From the NCBI GenBank assembly GCA_016720835.1, contig JADKJW010000007.1:62001-126000 (forward strand): 64,000 nucleotides of DNA. The letters run 5' to 3'. Both the position numbers and the translations under genes were made by a program. Below are positions 41,577 through 51,076 of the stretch, one piece after another; the stretch's first letter is position 1; each line of letters opens with the position of its first letter. The notes beneath the pieces are model-generated. The model was not told the DNA's origin, searched no databases, and saw only the letters and a list, made by a program, of their open reading frames with translations. This stretch comes from Ignavibacteria bacterium. GTDB lineage: Bacteria; Bacteroidota; Ignavibacteria; SZUA-365.

Positions 41577-42461
41577 TCAGGAGGGAAGCAGCTGAAGCCG
41601 CATCTCCACGGTGGAAGTCGTCGGGATCACTTCCGACTCCCGCGAGAACACCGCGGTGGTGCTCTCCTTCTCGGTGCGGATGGAGAGCTCCACGAGCACG
41701 CCGCGCGCGGGGTCGAAGTACATGGACCCGCTGTTGCTGCTGGCTTCCTCGGTAAACGACTCGCTTCCGGCAAAGATCATTTTTGTTTCGATGGATACGG
41801 TGCTTTTCCACGTGATTTTAAGACACCGATGCGCTCGCAACGTCACAAGCGAATCGACCGAATACGATGTGCGAATGGCCGTGTACCGCGCGCCGTTGCC
41901 TTCACCGAAGCGCGGATCCCTCTGCTTCGGACGTGTGGTGTCCTTCACCGCGTCGGTCCAGGTGTCGCCCACCTTCAGCCCGCGCAGCGGGAGGACCGGA
42001 AGGATCGCGGCCTGGCGGGTCAGGGTCCGTTCGCTGACCGGCACGGGACTCGCGGAGATGTCGATGGGCGCGAGCGGCACCGCGCCGCGGAGGTCGCCCT
42101 TCGACGACATGCGCACGCGAATGGGTTTCTTCGAAATGGCATTCAGGAAATCGAACGACTTCGCCCCGCCGGCGGCGGACTGTGAATGGTCTTCGACGTA
42201 CACGGTATCCTGCAGAAAAATGTAGACCAGATCGCCTCCTTCGGGCTTCTCCGCGGTGAGGAGACAGAACGCTTCCGTGCTTTTTTCCATGTCGGCGAAA
42301 TTCCCGCGCACGGTCTGGGCAACCGATTTCGTGCTCTCCAGCTTCTTGTACTTGAGCACGGCGCCGTCCTTCATCGCATACCGAAGATCGAAGGGTTGTC
42401 CTGACGCCCCGGCAAATGCAAGCAGGAACAGGGCAAGGGAGAAGAGTGTGGAGCGTTTCAT
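41577..42461 (-). CDS. Secreted protein, DUF6263-like, copy C
   Basis: Protein of 294 residues, the first and most divergent member of the three-gene cluster. The signal peptide MKRSTLFSLALFLLAFAGASG is followed by FDLRYAMKDGAVLKYKKLES and strands such as MYFDPARGVLVELS. The latter has the same YFD..xGxLVE pattern as the other two. The start at 42461 is supported by the signal peptide; the frame is open upstream but without homology. The three probably arose by duplication and act on the same pathway, perhaps as substrate-binding or assembly factors. The function cannot be read from sequence. Confidence 0.65.
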   Translation of the reverse strand: MKRSTLFSLALFLLAFAGASGQPFDLRYAMKDGAVLKYKKLESTKSVAQTVRGNFADMEKSTEAFCLLTAEKPEGGDLVYIFLQDTVYVEDHSQSAAGGAKSFDFLNAISKKPIRVRMSSKGDLRGAVPLAPIDISASPVPVSERTLTRQAAILPVLPLRGLKVGDTWTDAVKDTTRPKQRDPRFGEGNGARYTAIRTSYSVDSLVTLRAHRCLKITWKSTVSIETKMIFAGSESFTEEASSNSGSMYFDPARGVLVELSIRTEKESTTAVFSRESEVIPTTSTVEMRLQLLPS

Positions 42462-42756
42462 GCGTGATCGTGTGTGTCCGGCAAAGACATCAGTGGTGGA
42501 ATGAGACGTAGCAATAATCCTTCCAAAATACAAAAGTCTTGGAAATGATGCTGAATGGGTGTTCCGAAGTGCCCCTGCCAACCTCGTGTGTTCGAGAATG
42601 TGGGCAGATCGAATGGATTCGCATACAGCAACACGGGCACCAGTCGACGAGAATCCGGCTTCGCGATTTCAATGGTCGAGGCATGACACCGGTTCGACCG
42701 CACACGCAGACAGACGTCAGGCCGCCCGCGATGGAAATGGAACCCTGACAAAAACT
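42462..42756. other. Gene-free spacer before the 120-bp repeats
   Basis: This first half of a 602-bp gap carries no gene that I can support. The open frames through it are short and do not look like proteins. A weak TATTTTGG box on the minus strand lies about 60 bp before the copy C gene, but its upstream TTG is missing. Confidence 0.5.
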
Positions 42757-43071
42757 CCTGTTTCGTGTGTTTCGAGTATGTCGTGGACACTCCCTCCACG
42801 ATCGCCGCGGAGGCGCGTAGCACGTATTTCCAGCCATGTCGCCGCAGTGATGAGAATGGTCTCCGTAATGAAAAATCCTGTTTCGTGTGTTTCGAGTATT
42901 TCGTGGACACTCCCTCCACGATCGCCGCGGAGGCGCGCAGCACGTATCTCCAGCCATGTCGCCGCAGTGATGAGAATGGTCTGCGTAATAATAAATCCTG
43001 TTTCGTGTGTTTCGAGTATTTCGTGGACACTCCCTTCACGATCGCCGCGGAGGCGCGCAACGCTTATCTCA
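42757..43071. repeat. 120-bp tandem repeat, two full copies and one partial
   Basis: Three copies of a 120-bp unit start at 42757, 42877 and 42997 (each with CCTGTTTCGTGTGTTTCG). Copies 1 and 2 are full length; copy 3 runs to about 43071. Differences between copies are few. Because 120 is a multiple of three, open frames continue through all copies on both strands. They read as a 40-residue repeat, but I do not regard them as genes. The third copy overlaps the stop codon of the amidohydrolase gene at 43064. Confidence 0.9.
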
Positions 43072-44587
43072 GGGGCCAGGCCTTCTTCCCGCCCACCCAT
43101 GTTTCGAGGACTTCCGTGCTCAGCAGACCGGCATCGGGCACCGTCGTGATGTCCGTGGAGAGCACCACGAAGTCCGCGTGCTTGCCCGCTTCCAGCGAAC
43201 CCATGGTCTTCTCGAGTCCGGCCGCCCGCGCGGGCCAGATCGTGAAGGCGCGTATCGCTTCCATGCGCGTCATGCGCTGCTCGCCGAACCAGCCGTCGGT
43301 GTAGCGATTGGACGGGACCGGCTCCTTCATCCCCTGAAAATGGAGGAGGATGTCCTCTTTTGTCGAGGGGCTGCCCGCATGGTCGCGCCGCGCGCATGCG
43401 GCGTAGATCCCCCACAGGGGATTCGGGCGTTCCACCGGCGTGTCGCTGCCTCCCGGAATGATGACGCCCGTGTTGAGCAGGGAGCGCCATGCGTACGCGC
43501 CGCGGACGCGGACGGGCCCGAGCCGCGCTTCGGCCCAGGGCATGTCGCTCGTGCAATGCGTCGGCTGCATGGAGGGAATGACGCCGAGGGAGGCGAAGCG
43601 CGGAATGTCGGCGGGGGCGAGGACCTGCACGTGCTCGACGCGCAACGGGAAGGCCGGTCTGCCGGTCTCGCGCATCGCGGCCTCGTAGGCATCGAGCACG
43701 AGACGGTTGCCCGCGTCCCCGATGGCGTGCACGCACACCTGGAGGCCGTGGCGCATCGCGTCGACGGCGCGCGCGCGAATCGAGTCGATCGTGTTCAATT
43801 GCAGCCCGAGATTATGCGGCGCATCGGTGTAGGGTTCCAGCAGCAGCGCCCCGCGCGATCCGAGCGAGCCGTCGGCATAGAGTTTGAGCCCGGCGAGCAC
43901 CAGATGTTCGTCGCCGATCACGGTGCGACCGTCACGCAGCAGGCGATCCCAGGCATTCCCCGGTCCGTCAATGTATCCGGTGAGCCGGAAAGGGAAGGCG
44001 TCCTTTCCACCCGGAGGATCGGCCGTCTCGCGTGTGATGCCCGCCAGCGCGAGGGCGCGGCTGTTCAGCCACACGGCGTGCCCGTCGACGCGGCTCAGGA
44101 AGACGGGATGTCCGCCCGACACCGAATCGAGTGCGATCCTGGATGGAAGGACGCGTTGCCGCCAGGTGTTTTCGTCCCACCCCCGTCCGCGTATCCATGC
44201 CCCCGGGGGTGCGGCGGCGACACGGCCCCGCACCTTCTGCAGCACCGCATCCATCGATTTCGTGTCCTGCAGCGTCAGGATCATCTCTTCCTCGCCGAGA
44301 CCGTGCAGGTGACCGTGCGCGTCGGTGAAACCGGGGAACAGGTTCCGGTGTCCTATATCATGGACCTCCTTCGCCGCATACCGCGCGCGCAATTCCGGTC
44401 CGGAACCCACCGCGACGATGACCCCGCCCCGTACCGCCATCGCGTCGCCGATCGTGTTGGCGGAATCGAGCACATGGATGCGCGCGTTGATGAACAGCAC
44501 GTCGACGCCTTCCTGGGCGTCCGCCTGAAGCACGGGAATGGTCATGACGGTGAGGATGATGATCGCGAATGAACGGAAAAGACGCAT
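43064..44587 (-). CDS. YtcJ-type amidohydrolase, exported
   Basis: Metal-dependent amidohydrolase of 507 residues with a signal peptide (MRLFRSFAIIILTVMTIPVLQADA). It is similar to the YtcJ/amidohydrolase-3 group, whose substrates are mostly unknown. The first metal site is DAHGHLHG at residues 89-96; later HAIGDAGN and GSDTPVE supply the other conserved histidine and aspartate. The C-terminus GSLEAGKHADFVVL is the usual closing strand of the barrel plus composite domain. The start at 44587 has AGGAA upstream. The minus frame is open for another 1509 codons, but those lie over plus-strand genes and are not coding. A promoter is just upstream. Confidence 0.85.
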   Translation of the reverse strand: MRLFRSFAIIILTVMTIPVLQADAQEGVDVLFINARIHVLDSANTIGDAMAVRGGVIVAVGSGPELRARYAAKEVHDIGHRNLFPGFTDAHGHLHGLGEEEMILTLQDTKSMDAVLQKVRGRVAAAPPGAWIRGRGWDENTWRQRVLPSRIALDSVSGGHPVFLSRVDGHAVWLNSRALALAGITRETADPPGGKDAFPFRLTGYIDGPGNAWDRLLRDGRTVIGDEHLVLAGLKLYADGSLGSRGALLLEPYTDAPHNLGLQLNTIDSIRARAVDAMRHGLQVCVHAIGDAGNRLVLDAYEAAMRETGRPAFPLRVEHVQVLAPADIPRFASLGVIPSMQPTHCTSDMPWAEARLGPVRVRGAYAWRSLLNTGVIIPGGSDTPVERPNPLWGIYAACARRDHAGSPSTKEDILLHFQGMKEPVPSNRYTDGWFGEQRMTRMEAIRAFTIWPARAAGLEKTMGSLEAGKHADFVVLSTDITTVPDAGLLSTEVLETWVGGKKAWPLR

Positions 44588-44620
44588 TGCGGTGTTCCTG
44601 AAGAAGGAATCGAACTTCGA

Positions 44621-44651
44621 AGAATGTAGGATTGCCGCGACATCTTTCCAA
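44621..44651 (-). promoter_or_regulatory. Promoter of the amidohydrolase gene
   Basis: Minus-strand TTG (44649-44651), a 20-bp spacer and TACATTCT (44621-44628). The start codon is 33 bp further on. Confidence 0.45.
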
Positions 44652-44701
44652 CGCCGGGTCTTTGCGCCTCTCCCTCGCCGCGCCAGCCCCGGTTTTGTCT
44701 C

Positions 44702-44732
44702 TTGACACGCCGTGCCCGGTTGCCTATGTTTC
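44702..44732 (+). promoter_or_regulatory. Promoter of the peptidase-propeller-barrel gene
   Basis: TTGACA (44702-44707), a 17-bp spacer and TATGTT (44725-44730), extended to TATGTTTC. It is a perfect -35 hexamer and also fits TTG-N20-TA. Confidence 0.55.
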
Positions 44733-44770
44733 ACTCTTGTGACCACACCATGGACATCGACCACATCCGT

Positions 44771-47700
44771 ATGAACAGATCCCTCCGTTCCCTGACGCTC
44801 CCGCTGCTCGCCATCATTGCGGCTTTTCCGCTCCTTTCGCCCGCAGTGCACGCGCAGTATTTCGGGAAGAACAAGGTCCAATACGCCAAGTTCAACTACT
44901 ACTATATTCAATCCGCGCACTTCGACGTGTACTTCACCGACGGCGGGGAGGACCTCGCGACGTTCACCGCCAGCGCGGCCGAGGAAGCGCTCGTGCAGAT
45001 TCAACGCGAGTTCCGCTACCAGATCAACGCGCGCATCCCCTTCATCGTCTATAATTCGCACAACGCGTTCCAGCAGACCAACGCCCTCCAGATGTACCTG
45101 GAAGAGGGGATCGGCGGAGTGACGGAACTGTTCAAGAACCGCGTCATCATTCCCTTCGAGGGGTCGTACAAGATGTTCCGCCATGTGATCCACCACGAAC
45201 TGGTGCACGCGGTCATCAACGAGATGTTCTACGGCGGCTCCATCCAGTCCATCATCGAGAACAGCATCCGTCTCCAGCTCCCGCTCTGGTTCAACGAGGG
45301 CATCGCCGAGTACCTGGCCGCCGACGGGTGGGACACGAATTCGGATATGTTCATCCGGGATGCGACGACGAGCAACTACATCCCGCCCATCCCCTATCTC
45401 GGCGGCTACTTCGCGTACCGCGGCGGGCAGTCGGTCTGGTGGTACATCGCGGAAAAATACGGCAAGCAGAAGGTGGGGGAGATCGTCAACCGCGTGCGGA
45501 CCAACGGCAGCGTGGATGCCGGCTTCAAGGCCGCGATCGGCCTGAACGTCGAGGAGCTCTCCGAACGATGGATGAAGGAGCAGAAGGTCCTGTACTATCC
45601 CGACGTCTCGAAACGCGTCATGCCCGAGGATTACGCCAAGCGGCTGACCAACCATACCAAGCTGAAGAACTTCTACAACACGAGCCCGGCCATTTCGCCC
45701 GCCGGGGACCGCATCGCCTTCATCTCCGACCGGGACGACAACTTCTCGCTCTACGTCATGTCCACGTCCGACGGGCGCGATGTCACACGCCTCGTCGAGG
45801 GTCAGACAAGCGCGGATTTCGAGGAGCTCCACCTGCTGACACCCGGGATCACCTGGTCGCCCGACGGCAAGTCCATCGCGATGTCCGTCAAGGCCGGATC
45901 CAGCGACGCGATATATATCATCGATGCCCGGACCGGTAGCCGCGAGCAGCTCCCCGTGGCGATGGACGGCATCTTCACCGTCGAGTGGTCGCCCAAAGGC
46001 GACAAAATGGTCTTCGTCGGGAACAAGAGCAAGCAGTCCGATATCTGGATCTACGATTTCACCACGAAGGAGGCGACGAACCTCACGGACGACGTGTTCA
46101 GCGACGCCCAGCCCGCGTGGGCGCCGGACGGTGAAACCCTGTACTTCGAGTCCGACCGCCGCGCCTTCATCGATCCCGCCGCGGTGCCCGCCGACTTCGA
46201 CATGCGGTCGCACGATTACGGGGGGATGGACATCTACAGCCTCCGCGTCGCCGACAGGAAGATCACGCGCATCACGAATATTCCCGGAGCCAGCGCCTCT
46301 TCGCCCGTCGCGGCGCCGGACGGGAAGCGCCTGCTGTACCTCTCCGATCGCAACGGCATCAGCAACCTCTATGCGAGAAACCTCGAGACCGGAGAAGATT
46401 GGCCCATCACCAATTCGATGACCGGCGTGTACCAGATTTCGCTCTCGCGTGACGGCAACAAGCTCGCCTTCGCGACCATGTACGAGGCCGGTTTCGACAT
46501 TTTCCTGCTGAAGAGTCCGCTCGATCTCCCGAAATTGGCGCCGCTCGAGCCCACGGAGTTTTTCCGCCGCCTCGAACGCGCGCGGACGCTCTCGGCGCTT
46601 CCGCAGGATCGGGCGGATTCGCTCAGGAAAGCGGTGGTCATCGAAACCGTGTCCTCCGCGCCGGTGGTCGAAAAAACGTACGGCGACATCTCGGTGGATC
46701 TGGGCTTGAAGGAAGTGCAGAAGGACACGGCCGCCACCGCCGGTTCGGCTCCCGGACAGCGCATGCTCTTCCGGCAGGGCGAGCAGGTCGCCACCGCCGC
46801 CGTGAAGAAGAAGGACCTCGCGGTGAAGAACAACATCGACGACCATGGCGACTACGTCGTCAACAAGTACAAGATCAGCTTCACGCCGGATTACGTCTAC
46901 GGCAACGGCGGGTACAACACGTTCTACGGCGTCCTGGGCATGGCGGCGGTGTCGTTCAGCGACATGCTCGGCAACCATCAGATCCTCCTGCAGGGCAATT
47001 TCACGGGCGAGCTGAAGAACAGCGATCTTGCGCTCGCGTATTTCTACCTGCCGAACCGCATCGACTACGGCTTCGTGGCGTACCAGACGGCGCGCTTCCT
47101 CTATACACCCACCGCCGTGCAGATCGATTCGAACACCTACGGGTATACGGAGGACCTCTACAGGTACAGTCAGATCGGAGGGTCCGTCTCCGCGACCTAC
47201 CCCATCGACAAATTCAACCGGGTCGAACTGGCGCTCGGCATGATGAGCATCTCGCGCGAGGACCTCGAAAACAGCGACATTCCGGTATACAACCGCGTGC
47301 TCTTCATTCCGGAGCTCTCCTATGTCCACGACAACTCGATGTGGGGTTCCTGGTCGCCGGTCAAGGGCTCGCGCTACGAACTCCGCGTGACCGCGAGTCC
47401 CGGTGTCGGGAGCAATTCCCTGACCTTCACGTCCGTCTTCGGCGACTACCGAAAGTACTACAAGTTCTGGGACGATTTTTCCTTCGTGCTCCGCGGTGCG
47501 GCGGGAGGCAGTTTCGGGGCGAATCCGCAGCGCTTCTATATCGGCGGCACGGAGAACTGGATCAACCGCCGCTTCGAAACCGGACGCATCCCGATCAACA
47601 GCGTGGATGACTTCGCCTTCCTGACGCCGGTGCTGCCGTTGCGCGGATTCAACTATGTTTCCCGCATGGCGACCAAAGTCGCCGTCGCCAACGCCGAACT

Positions 47701-47998
47701 GCGCTTCCCGCTGGTCAAGTATTTCCTCGGGGGCGTCCTGCCGTATATCCTGCAATCCATCAACACGGCGATGTTCGTGGATGTCGGCGCCGCGGTGGAC
47801 GACATCGACTCGAGCCTGAAGGGCTTTGTCCGCGACGAAACCGGCGCGCTCGTGCCCGGCGATCTCCTCGTCGGAGCGGGCATGGGCGTGCGCCTGTGGT
47901 TCCTCGGCTTCCCGCTGCGCATCGACGTGGGGTGGCCGTACATGGGAGGCGGCTTCGGCGAACCGACCTACTATTTTTCCCTGGGCGCGGATTTCTAA
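44771..47998 (+). CDS. Peptidase-propeller-barrel outer-membrane protein
   Basis: Large envelope protein of 1075 residues. The order is: signal peptide (MNRSLRSLTLPLLAIIAAF), a peptidase-MA-like zinc domain, a TolB-type beta-propeller, then an outer-membrane barrel. The zinc site is HELVH at residues 142-146, with FNEGIAEYL near 174-182 as the third ligand region. The propeller has repeated SPDGKSIAMS, SPKGDKMVFVGN and APDGKRLLYLSDRN blades. The C-terminal third (about 720-1075) has barrel strands and ends in YYFSLGADF. It may be a surface protease or assembly factor; only the domain order is visible. The ATG at 44771 matches the signal peptide. asd follows nine bases later. Confidence 0.8.
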   Translation: MNRSLRSLTLPLLAIIAAFPLLSPAVHAQYFGKNKVQYAKFNYYYIQSAHFDVYFTDGGEDLATFTASAAEEALVQIQREFRYQINARIPFIVYNSHNAFQQTNALQMYLEEGIGGVTELFKNRVIIPFEGSYKMFRHVIHHELVHAVINEMFYGGSIQSIIENSIRLQLPLWFNEGIAEYLAADGWDTNSDMFIRDATTSNYIPPIPYLGGYFAYRGGQSVWWYIAEKYGKQKVGEIVNRVRTNGSVDAGFKAAIGLNVEELSERWMKEQKVLYYPDVSKRVMPEDYAKRLTNHTKLKNFYNTSPAISPAGDRIAFISDRDDNFSLYVMSTSDGRDVTRLVEGQTSADFEELHLLTPGITWSPDGKSIAMSVKAGSSDAIYIIDARTGSREQLPVAMDGIFTVEWSPKGDKMVFVGNKSKQSDIWIYDFTTKEATNLTDDVFSDAQPAWAPDGETLYFESDRRAFIDPAAVPADFDMRSHDYGGMDIYSLRVADRKITRITNIPGASASSPVAAPDGKRLLYLSDRNGISNLYARNLETGEDWPITNSMTGVYQISLSRDGNKLAFATMYEAGFDIFLLKSPLDLPKLAPLEPTEFFRRLERARTLSALPQDRADSLRKAVVIETVSSAPVVEKTYGDISVDLGLKEVQKDTAATAGSAPGQRMLFRQGEQVATAAVKKKDLAVKNNIDDHGDYVVNKYKISFTPDYVYGNGGYNTFYGVLGMAAVSFSDMLGNHQILLQGNFTGELKNSDLALAYFYLPNRIDYGFVAYQTARFLYTPTAVQIDSNTYGYTEDLYRYSQIGGSVSATYPIDKFNRVELALGMMSISREDLENSDIPVYNRVLFIPELSYVHDNSMWGSWSPVKGSRYELRVTASPGVGSNSLTFTSVFGDYRKYYKFWDDFSFVLRGAAGGSFGANPQRFYIGGTENWINRRFETGRIPINSVDDFAFLTPVLPLRGFNYVSRMATKVAVANAELRFPLVKYFLGGVLPYILQSINTAMFVDVGAAVDDIDSSLKGFVRDETGALVPGDLLVGAGMGVRLWFLGFPLRIDVGWPYMGGGFGEPTYYFSLGADF

Positions 47999-48007
47999 GG
48001 AGCACGC

Positions 48008-49027
48008 ATGACCTTGTACGATGTGGCGGTGGTTGGAGCGACGGGCCTGGTGGGCAGAAAGATCCTCCAAATTCTGGAAGAGCGGAATTTTCCCGTCGAC
48101 CGGGTGATCCCGATCGCGTCCGCGAAGTCGCTCGGGACGATGATCCCGTTCAAGGAGCACCAGCGCGCGGTGGTGGAGCTCAATGAAACCGCGTTCGTGC
48201 ACGCCGAGATCGTGTTCTTCGCGGCGGGCGGAGAGGTGAGCAGGAAATGGGCGCCGATCGCCGCCCGGCACTGCGATATCGTCATCGACAACAGCAGCGA
48301 ATTCCGCATGGACCCGCATGTGCCGCTCGTGGTGCCCGAGGTCAATCCGCGCGCCATCTTCACGTACAAATCGAAGATCGTCGCCAATCCGAACTGCTCC
48401 ACCATCCAGATGGTGCTGCCCCTCAAACCGCTGCATGACGCCTACCGCATCAAGCGCATCGTGGTGTCCACCTACCAGGCCGTCAGCGGCGCGGGGCAGC
48501 GCGGCCTGACGCAGCTGGCGCATGAACTCGCGCGGCAGCCCGTCGATCGCCCGGTGTTTCCGCATCCGATCGCCTCCAACGCGCTGCCGCACATCGCCGT
48601 GTTCTACAGCGACGGGTACTCCAAGGAGGAGTACAAAATGATCGAGGAGACCCGCAAGATTCTCGGCGATCCCGCGATGAAAATTGCGCCGACCTGCGTC
48701 CGCGTGCCCGTCGCGAATTGCCACAGCGAGTCGGTCAACATTGAATTCGAGAAGCCGTTCGACCTGCGCGCGGCACGCGACCTCATCGCGGCCGCGCCCG
48801 GCGTCGCGCTCTACGACGATCCCGGGAACAATGTCTACCCGCTCGCGACCGTTGTCGACGGCAAGGACGAGGTCTATGTGGGCCGCGTCCGCCGCGACGA
48901 GAGCGTGCCCAACGGCCTGGCCATGTGGATCGTCGCCGACAATCTCCGCAAGGGCGCGGCGACCAACGCCGTGCAGATCGCCGAGGCGTGGATCAAGGGA
49001 CCTGACACCTTCAAGGTCGCGCGCTGA
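48008..49027 (+). CDS. asd: Aspartate-semialdehyde dehydrogenase
   Basis: Cytoplasmic enzyme of 339 residues that reduces aspartyl phosphate to the semialdehyde in lysine, threonine and methionine synthesis. The nucleotide site is AVVGATGLVG at residues 7-16. FFAAGGEVSRKWAP and the catalytic cysteine in NPNCSTIQM near 129 follow. The C-terminus has PNGLAMWIVADNLRKGAATNAVQIAE, which is standard. The ATG has GGAG upstream and lies nine bases after the outer-membrane protein gene, so they may share a transcript. Confidence 0.96.
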   Translation: MTLYDVAVVGATGLVGRKILQILEERNFPVDRVIPIASAKSLGTMIPFKEHQRAVVELNETAFVHAEIVFFAAGGEVSRKWAPIAARHCDIVIDNSSEFRMDPHVPLVVPEVNPRAIFTYKSKIVANPNCSTIQMVLPLKPLHDAYRIKRIVVSTYQAVSGAGQRGLTQLAHELARQPVDRPVFPHPIASNALPHIAVFYSDGYSKEEYKMIEETRKILGDPAMKIAPTCVRVPVANCHSESVNIEFEKPFDLRAARDLIAAAPGVALYDDPGNNVYPLATVVDGKDEVYVGRVRRDESVPNGLAMWIVADNLRKGAATNAVQIAEAWIKGPDTFKVAR

Positions 49028-49134
49028 GCGCGGCGGTCCCGCGAGACGGGAACCGCATCGCGCCGGGAACATTTTCCCGCTCCCGCGAGTACAACGGATG
49101 GAGCACACCATCATTCACTCGCGGGAGCAGCATC

Positions 49135-49806
49135 ATGATGAAAGTGATTTTCGACATCGAAACCTCGGGGACGCCGTTCCACGAACTCGACGAATTGCAG
49201 CAGAAGTACCTTCTCAAGTTCGCCGAAACCGAGGAGCAGATCGAGAACGAAAAGCTCAAGGTCAACCTCTACCCGTTCACCGCGCAGGTGGTGTCCATCG
49301 GCATGATGAACGTCGACACGCGCCGGGGCCGCGTCCTGCTGCAGGGCGAAGGCCTCGAACCCTGGTCGTCCGACGACGGCATGGTGGACTTCCTGCCGTC
49401 GGATGAGCGGACGCTGCTGGAGCGATTCTGGCAGGACATCGCGCGCTACGACCAGCTCGTGTCCTTCAACGGCAGGGCGTTCGACGGTCCGTTCCTGCAC
49501 ATCCGCTCGGCCATGCTCGGCGTGCACCCGAGCCGCGCGCTGGTCACGAACCGGTACAATCCGGCCCTGCACTGCGACCTGCTCGAACAACTCACGTTCT
49601 ACGGGGTGGCGCGGAAGTTCAGTCTCGATTTCGTGTGCATGGCCTTCGGATTCGACAGTCCCAAGAGGCACGGTGTCGACGGTCACGACATCAACGGCCT
49701 GTTCCGGGACGGGCGGCTGCGCGAAATCGCGGAGTACAACGTCCGGGATCTCGAGGCCACGCGCGAACTGTTCCTGCGCTGGCAGGAGTTTCTCCGCCTG
49801 CAGTGA
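49135..49806 (+). CDS. PolB-like 3'-5' exonuclease
   Basis: Predicted RNase H-fold nuclease of 223 residues. Motif I is IFDIETSG near residue 6, motif II is VSFNGRAFDGPFL near 110, and motif III is YNVRDLEATRELF near 203. These place the metal-binding acids as in the PolB-type exonuclease domain, without a polymerase. It may act in DNA or RNA processing. Start and stop fit the family length. It lies alone between asd and hppD on the same strand. Confidence 0.85.
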   Translation: MMKVIFDIETSGTPFHELDELQQKYLLKFAETEEQIENEKLKVNLYPFTAQVVSIGMMNVDTRRGRVLLQGEGLEPWSSDDGMVDFLPSDERTLLERFWQDIARYDQLVSFNGRAFDGPFLHIRSAMLGVHPSRALVTNRYNPALHCDLLEQLTFYGVARKFSLDFVCMAFGFDSPKRHGVDGHDINGLFRDGRLREIAEYNVRDLEATRELFLRWQEFLRLQ

Positions 49807-49960
49807 GGAGCCGGCGCGGGCGGGAATTTTTCGAAAGAATTCGTACATTTCCCCGTCTCCCCGGGTGAGTTCGCGAGTCGGGTCCCGACCCCTCGGCGCG
49901 TCGAAGGCCGAGGAGACCTCACGTATCGGTGAATGCTCACAATCACGGAGTGCCACGATC

Positions 49961-51076
49961 ATGGCGTATGCGAATCCCGAGCTGGCAGCGGACATCCTCC
50001 CGCTTCGCGCAGTGCACCATATAGAACTCTTTTGCGGCAACGCGAAACAGTCCGCCTACTTCTACCGCATGGCGTTCGGCTTCTCGCTGGTCGCGTACCG
50101 CGGACCGGAAACCGGCGAACGCAACAAAGTGTCCTACGCCCTGCAGCAGGACAAGATCCGGCTCGTGCTCACCACGCCGCTGGTGGAGGACGAGGTCATC
50201 ACGCCGTTCCTTGCCCGCCATGGCGACGGCGCGCGCGATATCGCCTTCGAGTGCACCGACACCGATCTCGCGTACGCGATGACGATCGAGCGGGGCGCCC
50301 GGAGCGTCGAGGCGCCGCACGTCGTCGAGGATCCGCGCGGCAGGGTGAAACTCGCCTCCGTGGCGACCTACGGCGACACCATCCACACCTTCGTCGAACT
50401 GATCGGCTACGACGGCCCCTTCCTGCCGGGCTTCGAACCGTGCCCGCCCGATGCCATCGCGCGTCCGGTCGGCCTGAAGTACATCGACCACGTCGTCGGC
50501 AATGTCGGCTGGGACGAAATGGAGAAGACGGTCCGGTTCTACAACGAGGTGTTCGGATTCTCCCGTTTCGTCTCCTTCGACGACACCGACATCTCCACCG
50601 AGTATTCCGCCCTCCGCTCCACCGTCGTGTCGAACCATAACAAGTGGATCAAGTTCCCGATCAACGAGCCCGCCGAGGGCAAGCGAAAATCGCAGATCGA
50701 GGAATACGTGAAGTTCAACAACGGTCCGGGCGTGCAGCACATCGCGATGATCACCGACGACATTCTCTCGACGATCCGCGCGATGCGCGCGCAGGGCGTC
50801 GAGTTCCTGAACACGCCCGCGTCGTACTACGAGGATCTGCAGGATCGCGTCGGGCCGATCGACGAGGCCATCGCGGAGCTGTCGCCGCTCGGCATTCTCG
50901 TGGACCGCGACGACAAGGGCTACATGCTCCAGCTCTTCACGAAACCCGTGGAGGACCGTCCCACGCTCTTCATCGAAATCATTCAGCGCAAGGGCGGCGA
51001 GAGCTTCGGCAAGGGCAACTTCAAGGCGCTGTTCGAATCCATCGAGCGCGAGCAGGAATTGCGCGGGAATCTATGA
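49961..51076 (+). CDS. hppD: 4-hydroxyphenylpyruvate dioxygenase
   Basis: Iron-dependent dioxygenase of 371 residues that turns 4-hydroxyphenylpyruvate into homogentisate in tyrosine breakdown. It is made of two vicinal-oxygen-chelate halves. The iron ligands are His near 176 (KYIDHVVG), His near 259 (GVQHIAM) and Glu near 338 (LFIEIIQR), as in the family. The protein implies aerobic growth. The ATG at 49961 was chosen at the family N-terminus. The stop overlaps a 12-codon ORF (51073-51111) whose own stop overlaps the next gene. Confidence 0.95.
   Translation: MAYANPELAADILPLRAVHHIELFCGNAKQSAYFYRMAFGFSLVAYRGPETGERNKVSYALQQDKIRLVLTTPLVEDEVITPFLARHGDGARDIAFECTDTDLAYAMTIERGARSVEAPHVVEDPRGRVKLASVATYGDTIHTFVELIGYDGPFLPGFEPCPPDAIARPVGLKYIDHVVGNVGWDEMEKTVRFYNEVFGFSRFVSFDDTDISTEYSALRSTVVSNHNKWIKFPINEPAEGKRKSQIEEYVKFNNGPGVQHIAMITDDILSTIRAMRAQGVEFLNTPASYYEDLQDRVGPIDEAIAELSPLGILVDRDDKGYMLQLFTKPVEDRPTLFIEIIQRKGGESFGKGNFKALFESIEREQELRGNL

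Noticed and set aside
42765..43304. Open frames with 40-residue repeats through the 120-bp array, on both strands
   Set aside because: They stay open only because the repeat length is a multiple of three. They lack family features and overlap the end of a real gene.
44588..49114. A minus-strand open frame of about 1500 codons upstream of the amidohydrolase
   Set aside because: It is the high-GC shadow of several confident plus-strand genes. Only the last 508 codons have homology and a signal peptide.
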